Below are positions 36,414-47,814 of a DNA stretch of 64,000 nt, piece after piece (positions within the stretch are counted from its first letter, which is position 1; each line of letters opens with the position of its first letter). Where the stretch lies: the NCBI GenBank assembly GCA_963707905.1, contig CAVPSA010000020.1, positions 71,265 to 135,264 on the forward strand, given 5' to 3'. The translations under genes were made by a program, and so were the position numbers. This stretch comes from DASXKD01 sp963707905. Lineage in GTDB: Bacteria; Actinomycetota; Actinomycetes; Streptosporangiales; Streptosporangiaceae. Under the pieces are notes generated by a model, which saw only the letters and a list, made by a program, of their open reading frames with translations, did not search any database and was not told the origin of the DNA.

Positions 36414-38850
36414 TCAGTTCCCGGTGACCGTGACGGTCTGGAGGTTCGGGTCGGCGGCGATCTGCGCCGGGCAGAACCGGTCCGGCAGGAACTGCTTCTT
36501 GCTGAACAGCTTCGTCTGGTCGGCGAAGTGCGGCGACGCCGGGTTGGACGACTCGGAGTAGGTGAGGATCGTGTCTCCCGTCGGGCAGCTGCCGTGCCTG
36601 GGCCAGGTCACCACCTGGATGAACGACGAGCCGGTGTCCGGCGACGTGGCCGAGTCCCCGGGCTCGGTGTTCTCGTAGATCGCGTTGTAGATCCCATCCG
36701 GGTCGCCGGGGCCGCCCGGGATCGTGATGTGGCTGCCCTGATAGCTGACGAACTGCACCGCGCCGAGCGTGGTGTCGATCGGCACGTGCGCCTTGTTCAG
36801 TGCCGCGATGGCGTCGCCCAGCGCGTCCTGCACGGTCGCGTTGGCCGTGTCCAGCCCGTACGGCGTGGAGACAGGGTGGGCCAGCTCGAACCGGTGCGAG
36901 AACGGTGACGGCGACGCGCTGCTGGCGAAGTTCCAGAACTCGCCGAACAGGACCGCGCCGCGCTGGCCGGCGTCCCAGCGCATGTTCCAGTGCGCCAGCG
37001 TGCTGCAGGCGTCGCCGAGGGGCACCTTGCCGCCGGTGGAGGTCGGCGCGGTGCCGCCCGCGGCCTGGAACTTGTTGCACAGCTGCACCAGGGCCGGGAG
37101 CGTGAGCTGTGCCGCGTAGTCGATGTCGGACAGGTCGAGGCGCTTCATCGCGGCCAGGGTGAACCCAGGGGGCCCCTGCCCGTCGGTGCCGTCGATCCGC
37201 GCCTGCACCTCGAGCAGCCCGATCCTGGTCCGCAGCGTCCGCGCGGTGTTCTCGAAGCCGATGATCCGGGCGAACCCGGTCAGCGGCTGGTGCGGGTTGG
37301 ACAGCCAGAAGCTGTCGTTGGAGTTCGTGACGTAGTCGTTGCGCAGCAGGAACGGCTCGTGGTTCGGCCCGAAGATGCCCGGCGCCGCGGCGCTGGGGTC
37401 GTTGCCCCAGTCACAGGCGGTCTTGGACCCGTCCAGGATCGGCAGTCCCAGTTCGGCGAACGTGAACTGGCCGAGCGGCGTGTCGCAGGCGTTCGCCTTG
37501 GCGTCGGTCACGTTCGGGATGGCGCCGATGTCGGCGTAGAGGGCCACGCCCTCCCGGTCGCTCACGATCGTGTTCACCCAGGGAATGCCCTGGTACTTCT
37601 GCAGGATCGAGAGCACCTGCTGGGTGGTGGCCGCCCGGTCGATGCCGAACCAGGTGTTGACCGCCCGGGCCAGGTTGCCGGCGTTGACGTCGGCGAAGGC
37701 GAATCCCTGCGAGGTGCCCCAGGGCAGCGAGATGCCCGCGAGGTTGTTGAACATCGGGCCGTAGCGGGTCCACCAGAACGTGTGGTGCACCGGGGCCAGG
37801 CTGCCGTCCGGCTGCTTGGCCATGATCGTGACCGGCCGCGGCGTCATCGCCACGGCCTTGCCGTTCTGCAGGTACTCGGTCGGATGGCCGGGCACCAGGG
37901 TGAGCTGGAACGGGGTGAACCGGAACGCGGTGGACACGGTGTGGCTCCAGGCCACCGACGCGTTGTGGCCGATGAGGATCAGCGGCACGCCGTACAGCGA
38001 CGCCCCGGTGACGTTGATCTTGCCGGGGATGGTGAGCTGCGACTGGTAGAAGCGCTCCGTGCCGATCCACGGGAAGTGCGGGTTGCCGAGCAGCAGGCCG
38101 CGGTGGTCCCTGGTGCCCGCGGAGCCGATCGCGACCGCGTTGCTGCCCATGCTGCCCCGCTGGGCCCGCAGCGCCGCGGCGAGTGCGCGCCCGGTCTTCG
38201 CCGTGGCGGCCGCACTGGGCTGCGCGGTGGCGGTTCCCGGCTTCGGCGGCGCGGCCTCGCTGATGCCATCGATCACGGCGCCGCTGCTTGACAGCAGCAT
38301 GAGCTGGTAGAAGCGCAGGTAACTGTCCATCAAGGTGATCGGCCTCACCCAGGCCTGCCCGCGGCAGGTCGGGTCGGGCACACCGGCCGCGCCACCGACG
38401 TGCGCCAGGTAGGCGTTGTACCCCTTGACGTAGCCGGCCTCCACCTGCTGCTCCGTGGGGGAGAGCGCCTGCGCCAGCTTCTGCACCACACCGGAGTCGA
38501 TGATCTGCTGGTAGAACAGGTCGGAGTCCAGATTGCTGAAAACGACGCCCGTTGCCGCGCGCGATGTCCACGCCGGTGGGCCCGAAGTACCGGGACCGCT
38601 GCGCCTCGACCGTCACGTAGTCGTTCGCCATCGTGCACAGGTTGTCCTGGGCGAAGGCGTACCCGTAGCCGAAACCGAGACCCGGCCAGCTGTGGGCGAG
38701 GATGTGCGGGACCCCGCCGGTGGTGTACCGGATCTGCGCGGACAACTGGGCCTGCGCCGGCCCGGCCGCTCGGCTGGCCAGCGCGGGGGGAGCGGCGATC
38801 GCCACCAGGGCAGCCACCGCTGCCAGGACCGTTACGGCACGCAGCCTCAT
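36414..38850 (-). pseudogene. Secreted penicillin acylase family (Ntn) hydrolase, frameshifted
   Basis: Self-cleaving N-terminal-nucleophile amidases of this family hydrolyse acyl amides such as acyl-homoserine lactones, lipopeptides or beta-lactams. The gene starts at ATG 38850 with a signal peptide (RLRAVTVLAAVAALVAIAAPPALA). The alpha chain begins IRYTTGGVPHILAHSWPGLGFGYGYAFAQDNLC. An extra G in GGG (plus-strand CCC 38548-38550) breaks the frame after DIARGNG; the next frame resumes VVFSNLDSDLFYQQIIDSGVVQKL. The probable cleavage-site Ser is in MGSNAVAIG, followed by LLLGNPHFPWIG, the beta-chain WTRYGPMF motif and a normal C-terminus. Corrected length is about 811 residues. Without correction the mature enzyme would not be made. 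Confidence 0.83.
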
Positions 38851-39087
38851 TCACGGCCTCCTCGTCGTGATTGCGGGCATTACCGGGCACACCGGCTGTT
38901 TGTGTAAATTACGCCAAAGGTCTGCCACGGCTAGGCGCCGGCCCCATCGAGTCACGGCCGTGGCGGGGCGCCGGCCGCGAATAACAGTGCGCCATCCAGC
39001 CCCCCGTCACCGCTAAGCTGACGGGCACCCACCCGTTCACCGGGATCCTTCATGCCCGCCGACGGCCAGCCGGATGGAGTTATCGCC

Positions 39088-40476
<1,389 letters not shown>

Positions 40477-40526
40477 CTCGTTCGCAGGGATCGCTGGTCG
40501 CCGGGGTTGGTCCGGCGGGGCCGGTC

Positions 40527-40589
40527 GGGGACGCAGGGGGCGACGGGCGGCCGGCTCAACGCCTTGCCGCCCGTACCCCCTGCGTCCCC
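40527..40589 (+). terminator. Long hairpin after glyS
   Basis: GGGGACGCAGGGGG and CCCCCTGCGTCCCC pair perfectly, and GGGCGGC/GCCGCCC extend the stem past one small bulge, with a loop of about 14 nt. The element lies 51 bp after the glyS stop and before the convergent NAD-binding gene. It is a probable terminator without a T-run. Confidence 0.75.
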
Positions 40590-40651
40590 TTCAGCCGTTC
40601 GGGGATACCCCGGGGCAGCGCTCTGGCGGTTTAGGGCTTGATCTGGGTGCG

Positions 40652-41440
40652 TTACGGCGAACTGGTCCGTGGGTAGCGGCGGAAGATCTCTGCGGCTGCT
40701 TGGTGGAAGCCGTCGGGGAGGCCGGCCGCCGCCATGGTGGCGGCGATCTCCTCCATCTCGGCGACCCAGCGCCAGCCCTTCGCCGTGGCTGCCCTCGCCG
40801 AGCCTTCGGATCGTTCTTCCAGCCTGGGCTGGGACAGCGACCACTCGGCGAGGAGGGTGTCCTCGACGCCTTCCTCTTTCGCTAGCTCTCTTATCGCGAG
40901 GATCAGGGCGGCGGTGCCCTTGGTCCAGGCGCCGTAGGCCATCTTGACCGCCGACGCGGCCGTCAGGGCTGGCCCGGCGATCCGCGCGTCCAGGTCGGAG
41001 CCGGTGAACAGGTCCTGGATCGTGGGGGCATCGGGGCCGGACAGGTAGAGCCTCGTGCTGCCCGGCGACGTGGGGGGCAGGCCGATGATGCCGCCGTCCA
41101 CGTAGCGGCCACCGGCGTCGGTGATCATCTGCGCGACCTCGCGCGCCGTGCCCGGCGCGATCGCGTTGGCGTCCACGTACAGCCCGCGGAACCCGTGCAC
41201 CGCCCAGGCCATGTCCGCCGCCGCGTGCGGCGGGCACACCGAAAAGATGATCCCGGCCTTAGCCGCGACGGCCGCCACCGTGCGCGCATCAGTCAGCCCG
41301 GCTGCCGTGGCGCGGGCTTCGGTGGCGGAACTGCGGCCCTCGGACGCCCACAGCACCGTATGGCCGCTCGCGGTTAGGCACCGCCCTACGGCGGCGCCCA
41401 TCTCGCCGGGGTGCAGGAGGCCGATCACGTGCGTGCTCAC
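40652..41440 (-). CDS. NAD(P)-binding 6-phosphogluconate dehydrogenase-like protein with DUF1932 domain
   Basis: Rossmann dehydrogenase of the beta-hydroxyacid/6PGDH type. The N-terminal nucleotide motif is HVIGLLHPGEMGAAVGRCLTASGHTVLW, where GxGxxG is altered to GLLHPGEMG. IFSVCPPHAAADMAWAV and YVDANAIAPGTAREVAQMI follow, then GGIIGLPPTSPGSTRLYLSG. The C-terminal helical part (AASAVKMAYGAWTKGTAALILAIRELAKEEGV) carries the catalytic-type Lys in the spacing usual for DUF1932 proteins. The substrate is unknown. I take the GTG at 41440 as start (M-S-T-H-V-I-G); an in-frame ATG at 41491 would begin inside the upstream hairpin. Monocistronic. Confidence 0.82.
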   Translation of the reverse strand: MSTHVIGLLHPGEMGAAVGRCLTASGHTVLWASEGRSSATEARATAAGLTDARTVAAVAAKAGIIFSVCPPHAAADMAWAVHGFRGLYVDANAIAPGTAREVAQMITDAGGRYVDGGIIGLPPTSPGSTRLYLSGPDAPTIQDLFTGSDLDARIAGPALTAASAVKMAYGAWTKGTAALILAIRELAKEEGVEDTLLAEWSLSQPRLEERSEGSARAATAKGWRWVAEMEEIAATMAAAGLPDGFHQAAAEIFRRYPRTSSP

Positions 41441-41480
41441 ATGAACAGTGTGGCGCACCGGGCCAGCGCGAAACGCCGCG

Positions 41481-41531
41481 CGAGCGGGCATCGGGCGGCA
41501 GGCGTTAAGCCTGCCGCCCGATGCGCGCTCG
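41481..41531 (-). terminator. 23-bp hairpin after the beta-propeller gene
   Basis: Arms 41481-41503 and 41509-41531 pair over 23 bp with one mismatch and the loop GTTAA. It lies just downstream of the beta-propeller stop (41558) and upstream of the next minus-strand gene. A very stable hairpin that probably ends the sigma operon transcript. Confidence 0.8.
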
Positions 41532-41557
41532 CACGGCGGTCGGTGGGCTGGGGTCCG

Positions 41558-42854
41558 CTACCAGGCGAAGAAGAGGCCGTTGTAGGCGCCGTGCGGGATC
41601 GGCGTGAACTTGTTCCCGGCAAGGACGCCGAGGATGTTGGACCGGCCGCCGTACCGGTCCTTTGCGCCCCGCGGATCGCTGATGACCAGCGCGCTGCCGT
41701 CCGGGCTGGACCAGAGGACCTCCTGGTAGCCGATCGAGGCGCTGAACCGGTCCTCGTGGAACAGGGGCTTGCCGGTGCGGGTGGAGTACTCGGCGATCTG
41801 GACGTAGCCGCCGGGCCAGGTGTCCGCTGCCGCGGGAAGAAGCTGGTCGCGGTGACGATCCTGGTGCCGTCCGGGGTGAGGAACGAATTGCCGGTCGCGT
41901 AGGTGTCGGCGCCGGACCGGTACGGGTACGCCACGACGACCCTGGCCGCGGTGAGCGAGGTGCCGGGGGCGGTGGTGTCCAGGATGCGGACGTGCATGGT
42001 GTCGTGGGGGCCGCCCCACTGCTGGAACTCCAGATAACGGCCATCCGCGGACCAGGAGAAGATCTGGCCCATGGGCTTCCAGTTGCCGATCCAGTTGCCG
42101 ATCCGGCGCCTCGGCCAGGTCCAGGTGCGCACGGCGCCGGTGGCCAGCGTGACGATCTGGATGGAGTTGCGGAAGTCCAGGGCGAGCCTGGTGCCGTCGG
42201 GGGAGACTCGCCACCCCGGCGAGATTCGTTGCGCGGATCTTCTCCGGGACGGTCAGCCTGGTGAGCTGAGCGGAGCGGATGTGCGGGGTGAAGGTCAGCC
42301 GGAAGAACACCGTCGGCGCGTTGTTGTCCCGGTCCTGGGCGGCGCGCCCCGGCCTGCCCGGAGGAGATGTTCCACCAGCGCTGGGCGGCGAGCACGAACG
42401 TGCGGTCGTCCGCGGTGCCGCTCACCCAGGTGAAGACCTTATAGGGCCGGGGCGGGCTGAACGTCGCGAGGACGTGCCCGGTGACGGTCGAGCGCACCTG
42501 CGCGGTCCGGGCATAGATCAGGGCCTGCGGCGGCAGCACCACGAAGTACGGCGGCACCTTGTGCAAGGCGGACGCGGGGCCGATGGGGGAACCGTTCCAC
42601 CGCGGCGCCGCGGCCTGGCCGGTGCTCCGGGCGTGGCCGTGGAACGTGGTGGAAATGGCCAGGGAGGCGGCTACCACGGCGGCGACCGCCGCCGCGGCGG
42701 CCAGCGGGGCGAGCCGGGTACCCCACCGGCCAGGGATCCGCGGCAGGCGGGTCCGCCGGGTGCCCGGCAGCCGCAGCGGCGGGACGCTGTGCGGGCCGAT
42801 CTCCTCGCCGGTTTCCCGCAGCGCCAGCCGCACCTTGTCTTCCATCGTGTTCAT
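41558..42854 (-). pseudogene. Membrane-anchored beta-propeller-like partner of an ECF sigma factor, three frameshifts
   Basis: Begins at ATG 42854, overlapping the sigma gene by 4 bp. A cytoplasmic tail of about 45 residues, one membrane helix (LAPLAAAAAVAAVVAASLAIS) and an extracytoplasmic region with repeated blade-like phrases (TFSPPRPYKVFTWVSGTADDRTFVLAAQRWW, WRVSPDGTRLALDF, SWSADGRYLEFQQW, FLTPDGTRIVTATSFF, LWSSPDGSALVIS). Continuous reading needs three corrections: remove one G at 42337-42339, remove one C at 42214-42217, and add one G at 41834-41836. All three are in homopolymer runs. The protein would otherwise end early. The likely original role is sensing or sigma modulation, inferred from operon position only. 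Confidence 0.78.
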
Positions 42855-43330
42855 GGCTGCTCCTGAAGCATGCGGCCCAGGGACGCGAGCGCCCGGTGCG
42901 TGGCCGATCTGACGCTGCTGGGGCTGATCCCCATGGTGGTGGCGGTCTCCTCGGCGGACAGGTCCAGATAGAACCGGAGCACCAGCGCCTCACGCTGGCG
43001 TGGCGGGAGCCGCCGCACCGCCCGCATGATCTCGTCCCTTTCCTCCCTGGTGAGCACCGCGGATTCCGCGGAACGCACCGGTTCGGAGTGGCTGGTCACC
43101 GCACGCGGTGCCCGCGACGTGGTCCTGCGGCGCAGCGCCGAGCGGCAGTGGTTGAGCACGGCGGACCGCACGTAGTGCACCGCGCTCCCCGGGTCGGCCA
43201 GGTGGGACCACCGCCGGTACAGCCCGCAGAACGCTTCCTGCACCACGTCCTCGGCGCTCTGCCGGTCACCGAGCATGATGTGGGCCAGCCGGATCATCCC
43301 GAGGGCGTGCGCCTCATAAAGCGCGGTCAC
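42851..43330 (-). CDS. ECF sigma factor, SigE family (second copy)
   Basis: 159-residue sigma factor with region 2 (ALYEAHALGMIRLAHIMLGDRQSAEDVVQEAFCGLYRRW) and region 4 (LPPRQREALVLRFYLDLSAEETATTMGISPSSVRSATHRALASL). The GTG at 43330 has AGG seven bases upstream and is my chosen start. Upstream, another frame encodes a Pro/Ala-rich tail (MNPDPHGPAAVDTTG...) that would join this one after a single-base change at about 43333, so a longer original protein broken by a frameshift is possible. It overlaps the decayed membrane partner by 4 bp (ATGA) and parallels the sigma/membrane pair at 17.9-19.5 kb. Confidence 0.88.
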   Translation of the reverse strand: MTALYEAHALGMIRLAHIMLGDRQSAEDVVQEAFCGLYRRWSHLADPGSAVHYVRSAVLNHCRSALRRRTTSRAPRAVTSHSEPVRSAESAVLTREERDEIMRAVRRLPPRQREALVLRFYLDLSAEETATTMGISPSSVRSATHRALASLGRMLQEQP

Positions 43331-43350
43331 GGCTACCTCGGCGGCTCCGG

Positions 43351-43420
43351 CCGGAGGCCCGGCGGCGGTCCGGCCGGAGGCCTGGCGGCCGTGCTGACCG
43401 GAGGCCCGGCGGCCGTGGCG
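43351..43420. repeat. Three imperfect 23-24 bp repeats in the sigma-ppdK intergenic region
   Basis: CCGGAGGCC-CGGCGGC units start at 43351, 43374 and 43398. The 43331-43828 stretch otherwise holds no gene I can support; it separates the divergent sigma and ppdK promoters. On the minus strand the repeats would encode Pro/Ala-rich sequence that may be a lost N-terminal extension of the sigma factor. Confidence 0.5.
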
Positions 43421-43828
43421 GCACCGGTGGTGTCCACGGCGGCCGGTCCGTGCGGATCGGGGTTCATGTCCCAGAGACGTGCGCCGCCGCGTTCCGCTGC
43501 TTCACCTGGAGAAATCATCGGCCGGTCCGGTATGCGCTGGTGATCGTCTCCGTGACGCTACCTCCGGCCGCGTCGGCCCGGCGCGCCCAGCGCACGTCGA
43601 TCCATTTGGCCCTCCTTGCGTTGGATTGAGGCACCTTCGGTGTCAAGCACGTTCCAGAGACGTTCGGGGCGGCCATTCGCTGCCTCCGCCCGGGCGGGCG
43701 CGCATGGAGTGCGCAACTCTCGGTAGAGTCCTGACAACAGGGCCGTGAGGCCGTATGCAGATGGCCGCCCCGGTAGCTACTCCCTCTTAACGCGGCGGGC
43801 GGCGGCGCGGGCACAAGGAGAGCGTGCA

Positions 43829-46516
43829 GTGGCGAAGCTCGTCTACGCATTCAGCGAAGGCAACAAGGACCTGAAGGACCTGCTGGGCGGCAAAGGCGCG
43901 AACCTTGCCGAGATGACCAACATCGGCCTGCCCGTGCCGCCTGGCTTCACCATCACCACCGAGGCGTGCCGTTACTACCTGGAGCACGGCGGCATCCCCG
44001 AGGGGCTTGCCGGGGAGGTCGGCGAGCATCTGCGGCGGATGGAGCAGGCCATGGGCCGCCAGCTCGGCGACCCGGCCGACCCGCTGCTTGTCAGCGTCCG
44101 GTCCGGGGCCAAGTTCTCCATGCCAGGGATGATGGACACCGTCCTGAACATCGGCATCACCGACGAGTCCGTACACGGGCTGGCCAAGCAGTCGGGGAAC
44201 GAGCGGTTCGCCTGGGACGCCTACCGGCGGCTGCTCCAGATGTTCGGCAAGACCGTGCTCGGCATCGACGGGGACGCGTTCGAGGACGCGATCGACGAGG
44301 CCAAGCAGGCCAAGGGCACGACCAACGACCTCGACCTGGATGCCGGGGACCTGAGCCAGCTCACTGAACGTTTCAAGGAGATCGTCCGCGAGCACACCGG
44401 GCGCGACTTCCCCCAGGAGCCGCACGAGCAGATGAACCTGGCGATCGAGGCCGTGTTCGGCTCGTGGAACTCCGACCGCGCCGTGCTCTACCGGCGGCAG
44501 GAGCGGATCCCCGCCGACCTGGGCACCGCGGTCAACGTGGTGGCGATGGTGTTCGGCAACCTCGGCGCCGACTCAGGCACCGGGGTCGCCTTCACCCGCG
44601 ACCCGGGCACCGGCCATCAGGGCATCTACGGCGACTACCTGCAGAACGCCCAGGGCGAGGACGTGGTGGCCGGGATCAGGAACACCGTACCGCTGCAGGA
44701 CCTGGAGAAGATCGACCCCACGTCGTACCGCCAGCTCATGGAAATCATGCAGACGCTGGAGAACCACTACAGGGACCTGTGCGACATCGAGTTCACCATC
44801 GAGCGGGGCAAGCTGTGGATGCTGCAGACCCGGGTCGGCAAGCGCACCGCCGCAGCCGCGTTCCGTATCGCGACCCAGTTCGTGGACCAGGGCCTGATCA
44901 ACATGGACGAGGCGGTCACCCGGGTCACCGGGGACCAGCTCGCACAGCTCATGTTCCCCCGGTTCGACCTGTCCGGTAACCCCAAGAAGATGACCACCGG
45001 GGTCAGCGCGTCCCCCGGCGCCGCCGTCGGCAAGGCCGTGTTCGACTCGGTACGTGCCGTCGAGCAGGCCGACGCGGGCGAGCACGTCATCCTGGTCCGC
45101 CGGGAGACCAACCCGGACGACCTGCACGGCATGATCGCCGCCCGGGGCATCCTCACCAGCCGGGGCGGCAAGACCAGCCACGCCGCGGTCGTCGCCAGGG
45201 GCATGGGCAAGACCTGCGTCTGCGGCGCCGAAGAGCTGGAGATGAACCTGGCCTCCCGCCAGTTCACCGCGCCGGGCGGTGTCACGGTCCGCGAGGGCGA
45301 CGTGATCTCCATCGACGGCTCGAGCGGCGCGGTGTACGCCGGCGAGGTGCCCGTCATGGCTTCCCCGGTGGTGGAGTTCTTCGAAGGCAGCCTGGACGCG
45401 GAGTCCGACGAGCTGGTCGGGGCGGTGGCCCGGATCATGGACCACGCCGACGCGAGCAGGCGGCTCGGCGTGGAGGCCAACGCCGACACCGGCGAGGACT
45501 GCGCCAGGGCCCGCCGGTTCGGGGCCGGCGGGGTGGGCCTGGTCCGCACCGAGCACATGTTCCTCGGTGAGCGCCGCCAGCTGGTGGAGCGGCTGATCCT
45601 GGCCGACGACGCCGAGGACAGGCAGGCCGCGCTTGACGCGCTGGAGCCGCTGCAGCGCGGCGACTTCGTGGAGATCCTCAAGGCCATGGACGGGCTGCCG
45701 GTCACCATCCGGCTGATCGACCCGCCGCTGCACGAGTTCCTGCCCGACCTCACCGAGATGTCGGTGAAGGTCGCCCTGGCCGGGGACCAGGCCACCGAGA
45801 AGGACCGCAAGCTGCTGGACGCGGTGCGCCGCCTGCACGAGCAGAACCCGATGCTCGGCCTTCGCGGGGTCCGGCTCGGCCTGGTCATCCCCGGGCTGTT
45901 CGCCATGCAGGTGCGGGCCATCGCGCATGCTGCCGCGGAACTGAAGCAGGCGGGCCGTGACCCGCGGCCGGAGATCATGATCCCGCTGACCGCCTCGGTG
46001 CAGGAGATGGAGATCACCCGCGAGGAGACCGCCAGGGTGCTCGCGGAGGTCTGGCAGGAGACCGGTACCACGGTGCACACGCTGATCGGCACCATGATCG
46101 AGGTGCCCAGGGCCGCGATGATCGCCGGCGAGATCGCGCGCAGTGCCGAGTTCTTCTCCTTCGGCACCAACGACCTCACCCAGATGGGCTGGGGCTTCTC
46201 CCGCGACGACGTCGAGGGCGCGTTCTTCAGCCGCTACATCGAGCTGGGCATCTTCGGGGTGTCCCCGTTCGAGACCATCGACACCGAAGGCATCGGCCGC
46301 ATGATCCGCATCGCTTGCGAGGAAGGCCGGGCGGCCCGCCCGGACCTGGAACTCGGGGTGTGCGGCGAGCACGGCGGTGACCCGGAGTCCGTCCACTTCT
46401 TCCACGAGGTCGGCCTCAACTACGTGTCCTGCTCGCCCTTCAGGGTGCCGGTGGCGCGGCTGGAAGCCGGCCGGGCGGCGCTCCTGGAGACCGCTGGGGG
46501 CAGCGACACCCGGTGA
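43829..46516 (+). CDS. ppdK: Pyruvate, phosphate dikinase
   Basis: Interconverts pyruvate, ATP and phosphate with phosphoenolpyruvate, AMP and pyrophosphate. The N-terminal ATP-grasp part starts VYAFSEGNKDLKDLLGGKGANLAEM and includes SGAKFSMPGMMDTVLNIG. The phosphohistidine domain has the swivelling His451 in RGGKTSHAAVVARGMGKTCV. The PEP domain has GLVRTEHMF, GTMIEVPRAA, FSFGTNDLTQM and the catalytic Cys845 in GVCGEHGGDP. 895 residues. GTG at 43829 follows AAGGAG by 8 bp. Overlaps dgt by 4 bp (GTGA). Together with malate synthase it suggests PEP-pyruvate node flexibility. Confidence 0.97.
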   Translation: MAKLVYAFSEGNKDLKDLLGGKGANLAEMTNIGLPVPPGFTITTEACRYYLEHGGIPEGLAGEVGEHLRRMEQAMGRQLGDPADPLLVSVRSGAKFSMPGMMDTVLNIGITDESVHGLAKQSGNERFAWDAYRRLLQMFGKTVLGIDGDAFEDAIDEAKQAKGTTNDLDLDAGDLSQLTERFKEIVREHTGRDFPQEPHEQMNLAIEAVFGSWNSDRAVLYRRQERIPADLGTAVNVVAMVFGNLGADSGTGVAFTRDPGTGHQGIYGDYLQNAQGEDVVAGIRNTVPLQDLEKIDPTSYRQLMEIMQTLENHYRDLCDIEFTIERGKLWMLQTRVGKRTAAAAFRIATQFVDQGLINMDEAVTRVTGDQLAQLMFPRFDLSGNPKKMTTGVSASPGAAVGKAVFDSVRAVEQADAGEHVILVRRETNPDDLHGMIAARGILTSRGGKTSHAAVVARGMGKTCVCGAEELEMNLASRQFTAPGGVTVREGDVISIDGSSGAVYAGEVPVMASPVVEFFEGSLDAESDELVGAVARIMDHADASRRLGVEANADTGEDCARARRFGAGGVGLVRTEHMFLGERRQLVERLILADDAEDRQAALDALEPLQRGDFVEILKAMDGLPVTIRLIDPPLHEFLPDLTEMSVKVALAGDQATEKDRKLLDAVRRLHEQNPMLGLRGVRLGLVIPGLFAMQVRAIAHAAAELKQAGRDPRPEIMIPLTASVQEMEITREETARVLAEVWQETGTTVHTLIGTMIEVPRAAMIAGEIARSAEFFSFGTNDLTQMGWGFSRDDVEGAFFSRYIELGIFGVSPFETIDTEGIGRMIRIACEEGRAARPDLELGVCGEHGGDPESVHFFHEVGLNYVSCSPFRVPVARLEAGRAALLETAGGSDTR

Positions 46517-47799
46517 GCCCGGCCGCGGGTTACGACGCCCACGACACCGCGCGCTGGGCGGCCGAGCCGGACAAGGACCCGCCGGTGGAACACCGCCGCG
46601 GGCCCTTCGTCCGGGACCGGGCCCGGGTGCTGCACTCTGCCGCGCTGCGCAGGCTCGCCGCCAAGACGCAGGTGGTCGGGGTGGGCGTGGGTGACTTCCC
46701 GCGGACCAGGCTCACCCACTCGCTGGAGTGCGCGCAGATCGGGCGGGAGTTCGGCGCCGAACTCGGGTGTGACCCGGACCTGGTGGATGCGGCCTGCCTG
46801 GCCCACGACCTGGGACATCCGCCGTTCGGGCACAACGGCGAGGTGGCCCTGGCCGGGCTGGCCGCGCGCTGCGGCGGGTTCGAGGGCAACGCGCAGAGCC
46901 TGCGGCTGCTCACCCGCCTGGAGGCGAAGGTCGCCGGGGCGGGACTCAACCTGACCCGGGCAACCCTCGACGCGACGATCAAGTACCCCTGGGGCGCCCC
47001 CATGCACCAGGCCGCCACGGGGCCACCCGCCAAGTTCGGGTACTACACCGACGACGCCGTTGCGTATCGGTGGATAAAAGAGCAGGCGCCGGACGGGAAA
47101 CTATGCCTGGAAGCTCAGGTGATGGACTGGGCAGACGACGTCGCGTACTCCGTGCACGACCTGGAAGACGGGCTGCAGGCAGGTCATATCACGCTGCGTG
47201 CGCTGCGCGGGGCGGCCGAGCGGGTGGCGGTCACCGAGCTTGCTACCCGGTACAGCCCCCGGGGCACTGCCGAGCCTGAGCTGGAAGAGGTTTTCGACGG
47301 GCTGCTCGGGCTGCCGTTCTGGCCGAAGTCCTTCGACGGCGGCCCTGCCGCCCTGGCCGCGCTGAAGCACCTGACCAGCGAACTGATCGGCCGGTTCTGC
47401 GGGAGCGCGCAGGAGGCGACGCTGAAGGCCGCCGAGGGCCGGTTCCCGCTCACCCGGTACGCCGCCGACCTGGTGGTGCCCCGGCGGCAGCGGCTGGAGT
47501 GCGCCTTGCTGAAGGCGGTGACCGCGCATTTCGTGATGAGCCGCAAGGGGGTCGCCGCCCGTCAGGCTGCCGAGCGGGAGCTGATCGCCGAGCTGGCGGC
47601 TGCGGTGCGGGCCGGTGCGCCGGACACCCTGGACCCGCTGCTGCGGCCCGGCTACCTCGCGGCCGACTCGGACCAGGTACGGCTCCGGGTGGTGGTGGAC
47701 CAAATCGCGTCGCTCACCGATACTTCTGCCATCGCCTGGCATGATCGCCTGTGTCGGCGCGGCGAAGCCGCTCAGCCGGAGTATCAGCGGCGGCAGTGA
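46513..47799 (+). CDS. dgt: Deoxyguanosinetriphosphate triphosphohydrolase-like protein
   Basis: HD-superfamily enzyme that removes triphosphate from dNTPs. Metal ligands are visible: His69 in RLTHSLECAQIG, His98-Asp99 in CLAHDLGHPPFGHNGE, and Asp in VMDWADDVAYSVHDLEDGL. NAQSLRLLTRLE and the C-terminal helical domain are typical of the Dgt-like actinobacterial branch. 428 residues. The GTG start overlaps the ppdK stop. It is followed 15 bp later by the FAD oxidoreductase gene; dgt shortly before dnaG is a conserved linkage. Confidence 0.94.
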   Translation: MSPAAGYDAHDTARWAAEPDKDPPVEHRRGPFVRDRARVLHSAALRRLAAKTQVVGVGVGDFPRTRLTHSLECAQIGREFGAELGCDPDLVDAACLAHDLGHPPFGHNGEVALAGLAARCGGFEGNAQSLRLLTRLEAKVAGAGLNLTRATLDATIKYPWGAPMHQAATGPPAKFGYYTDDAVAYRWIKEQAPDGKLCLEAQVMDWADDVAYSVHDLEDGLQAGHITLRALRGAAERVAVTELATRYSPRGTAEPELEEVFDGLLGLPFWPKSFDGGPAALAALKHLTSELIGRFCGSAQEATLKAAEGRFPLTRYAADLVVPRRQRLECALLKAVTAHFVMSRKGVAARQAAERELIAELAAAVRAGAPDTLDPLLRPGYLAADSDQVRLRVVVDQIASLTDTSAIAWHDRLCRRGEAAQPEYQRRQ

Positions 47800-47814
47800 G
47801 GAAAGAGGGATCTG

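Noticed and set aside
36414..38850. Reading the acylase as two separate genes
   Set aside because: The two pieces join exactly at a GGG run, and together give one normal-length acylase with a signal peptide.
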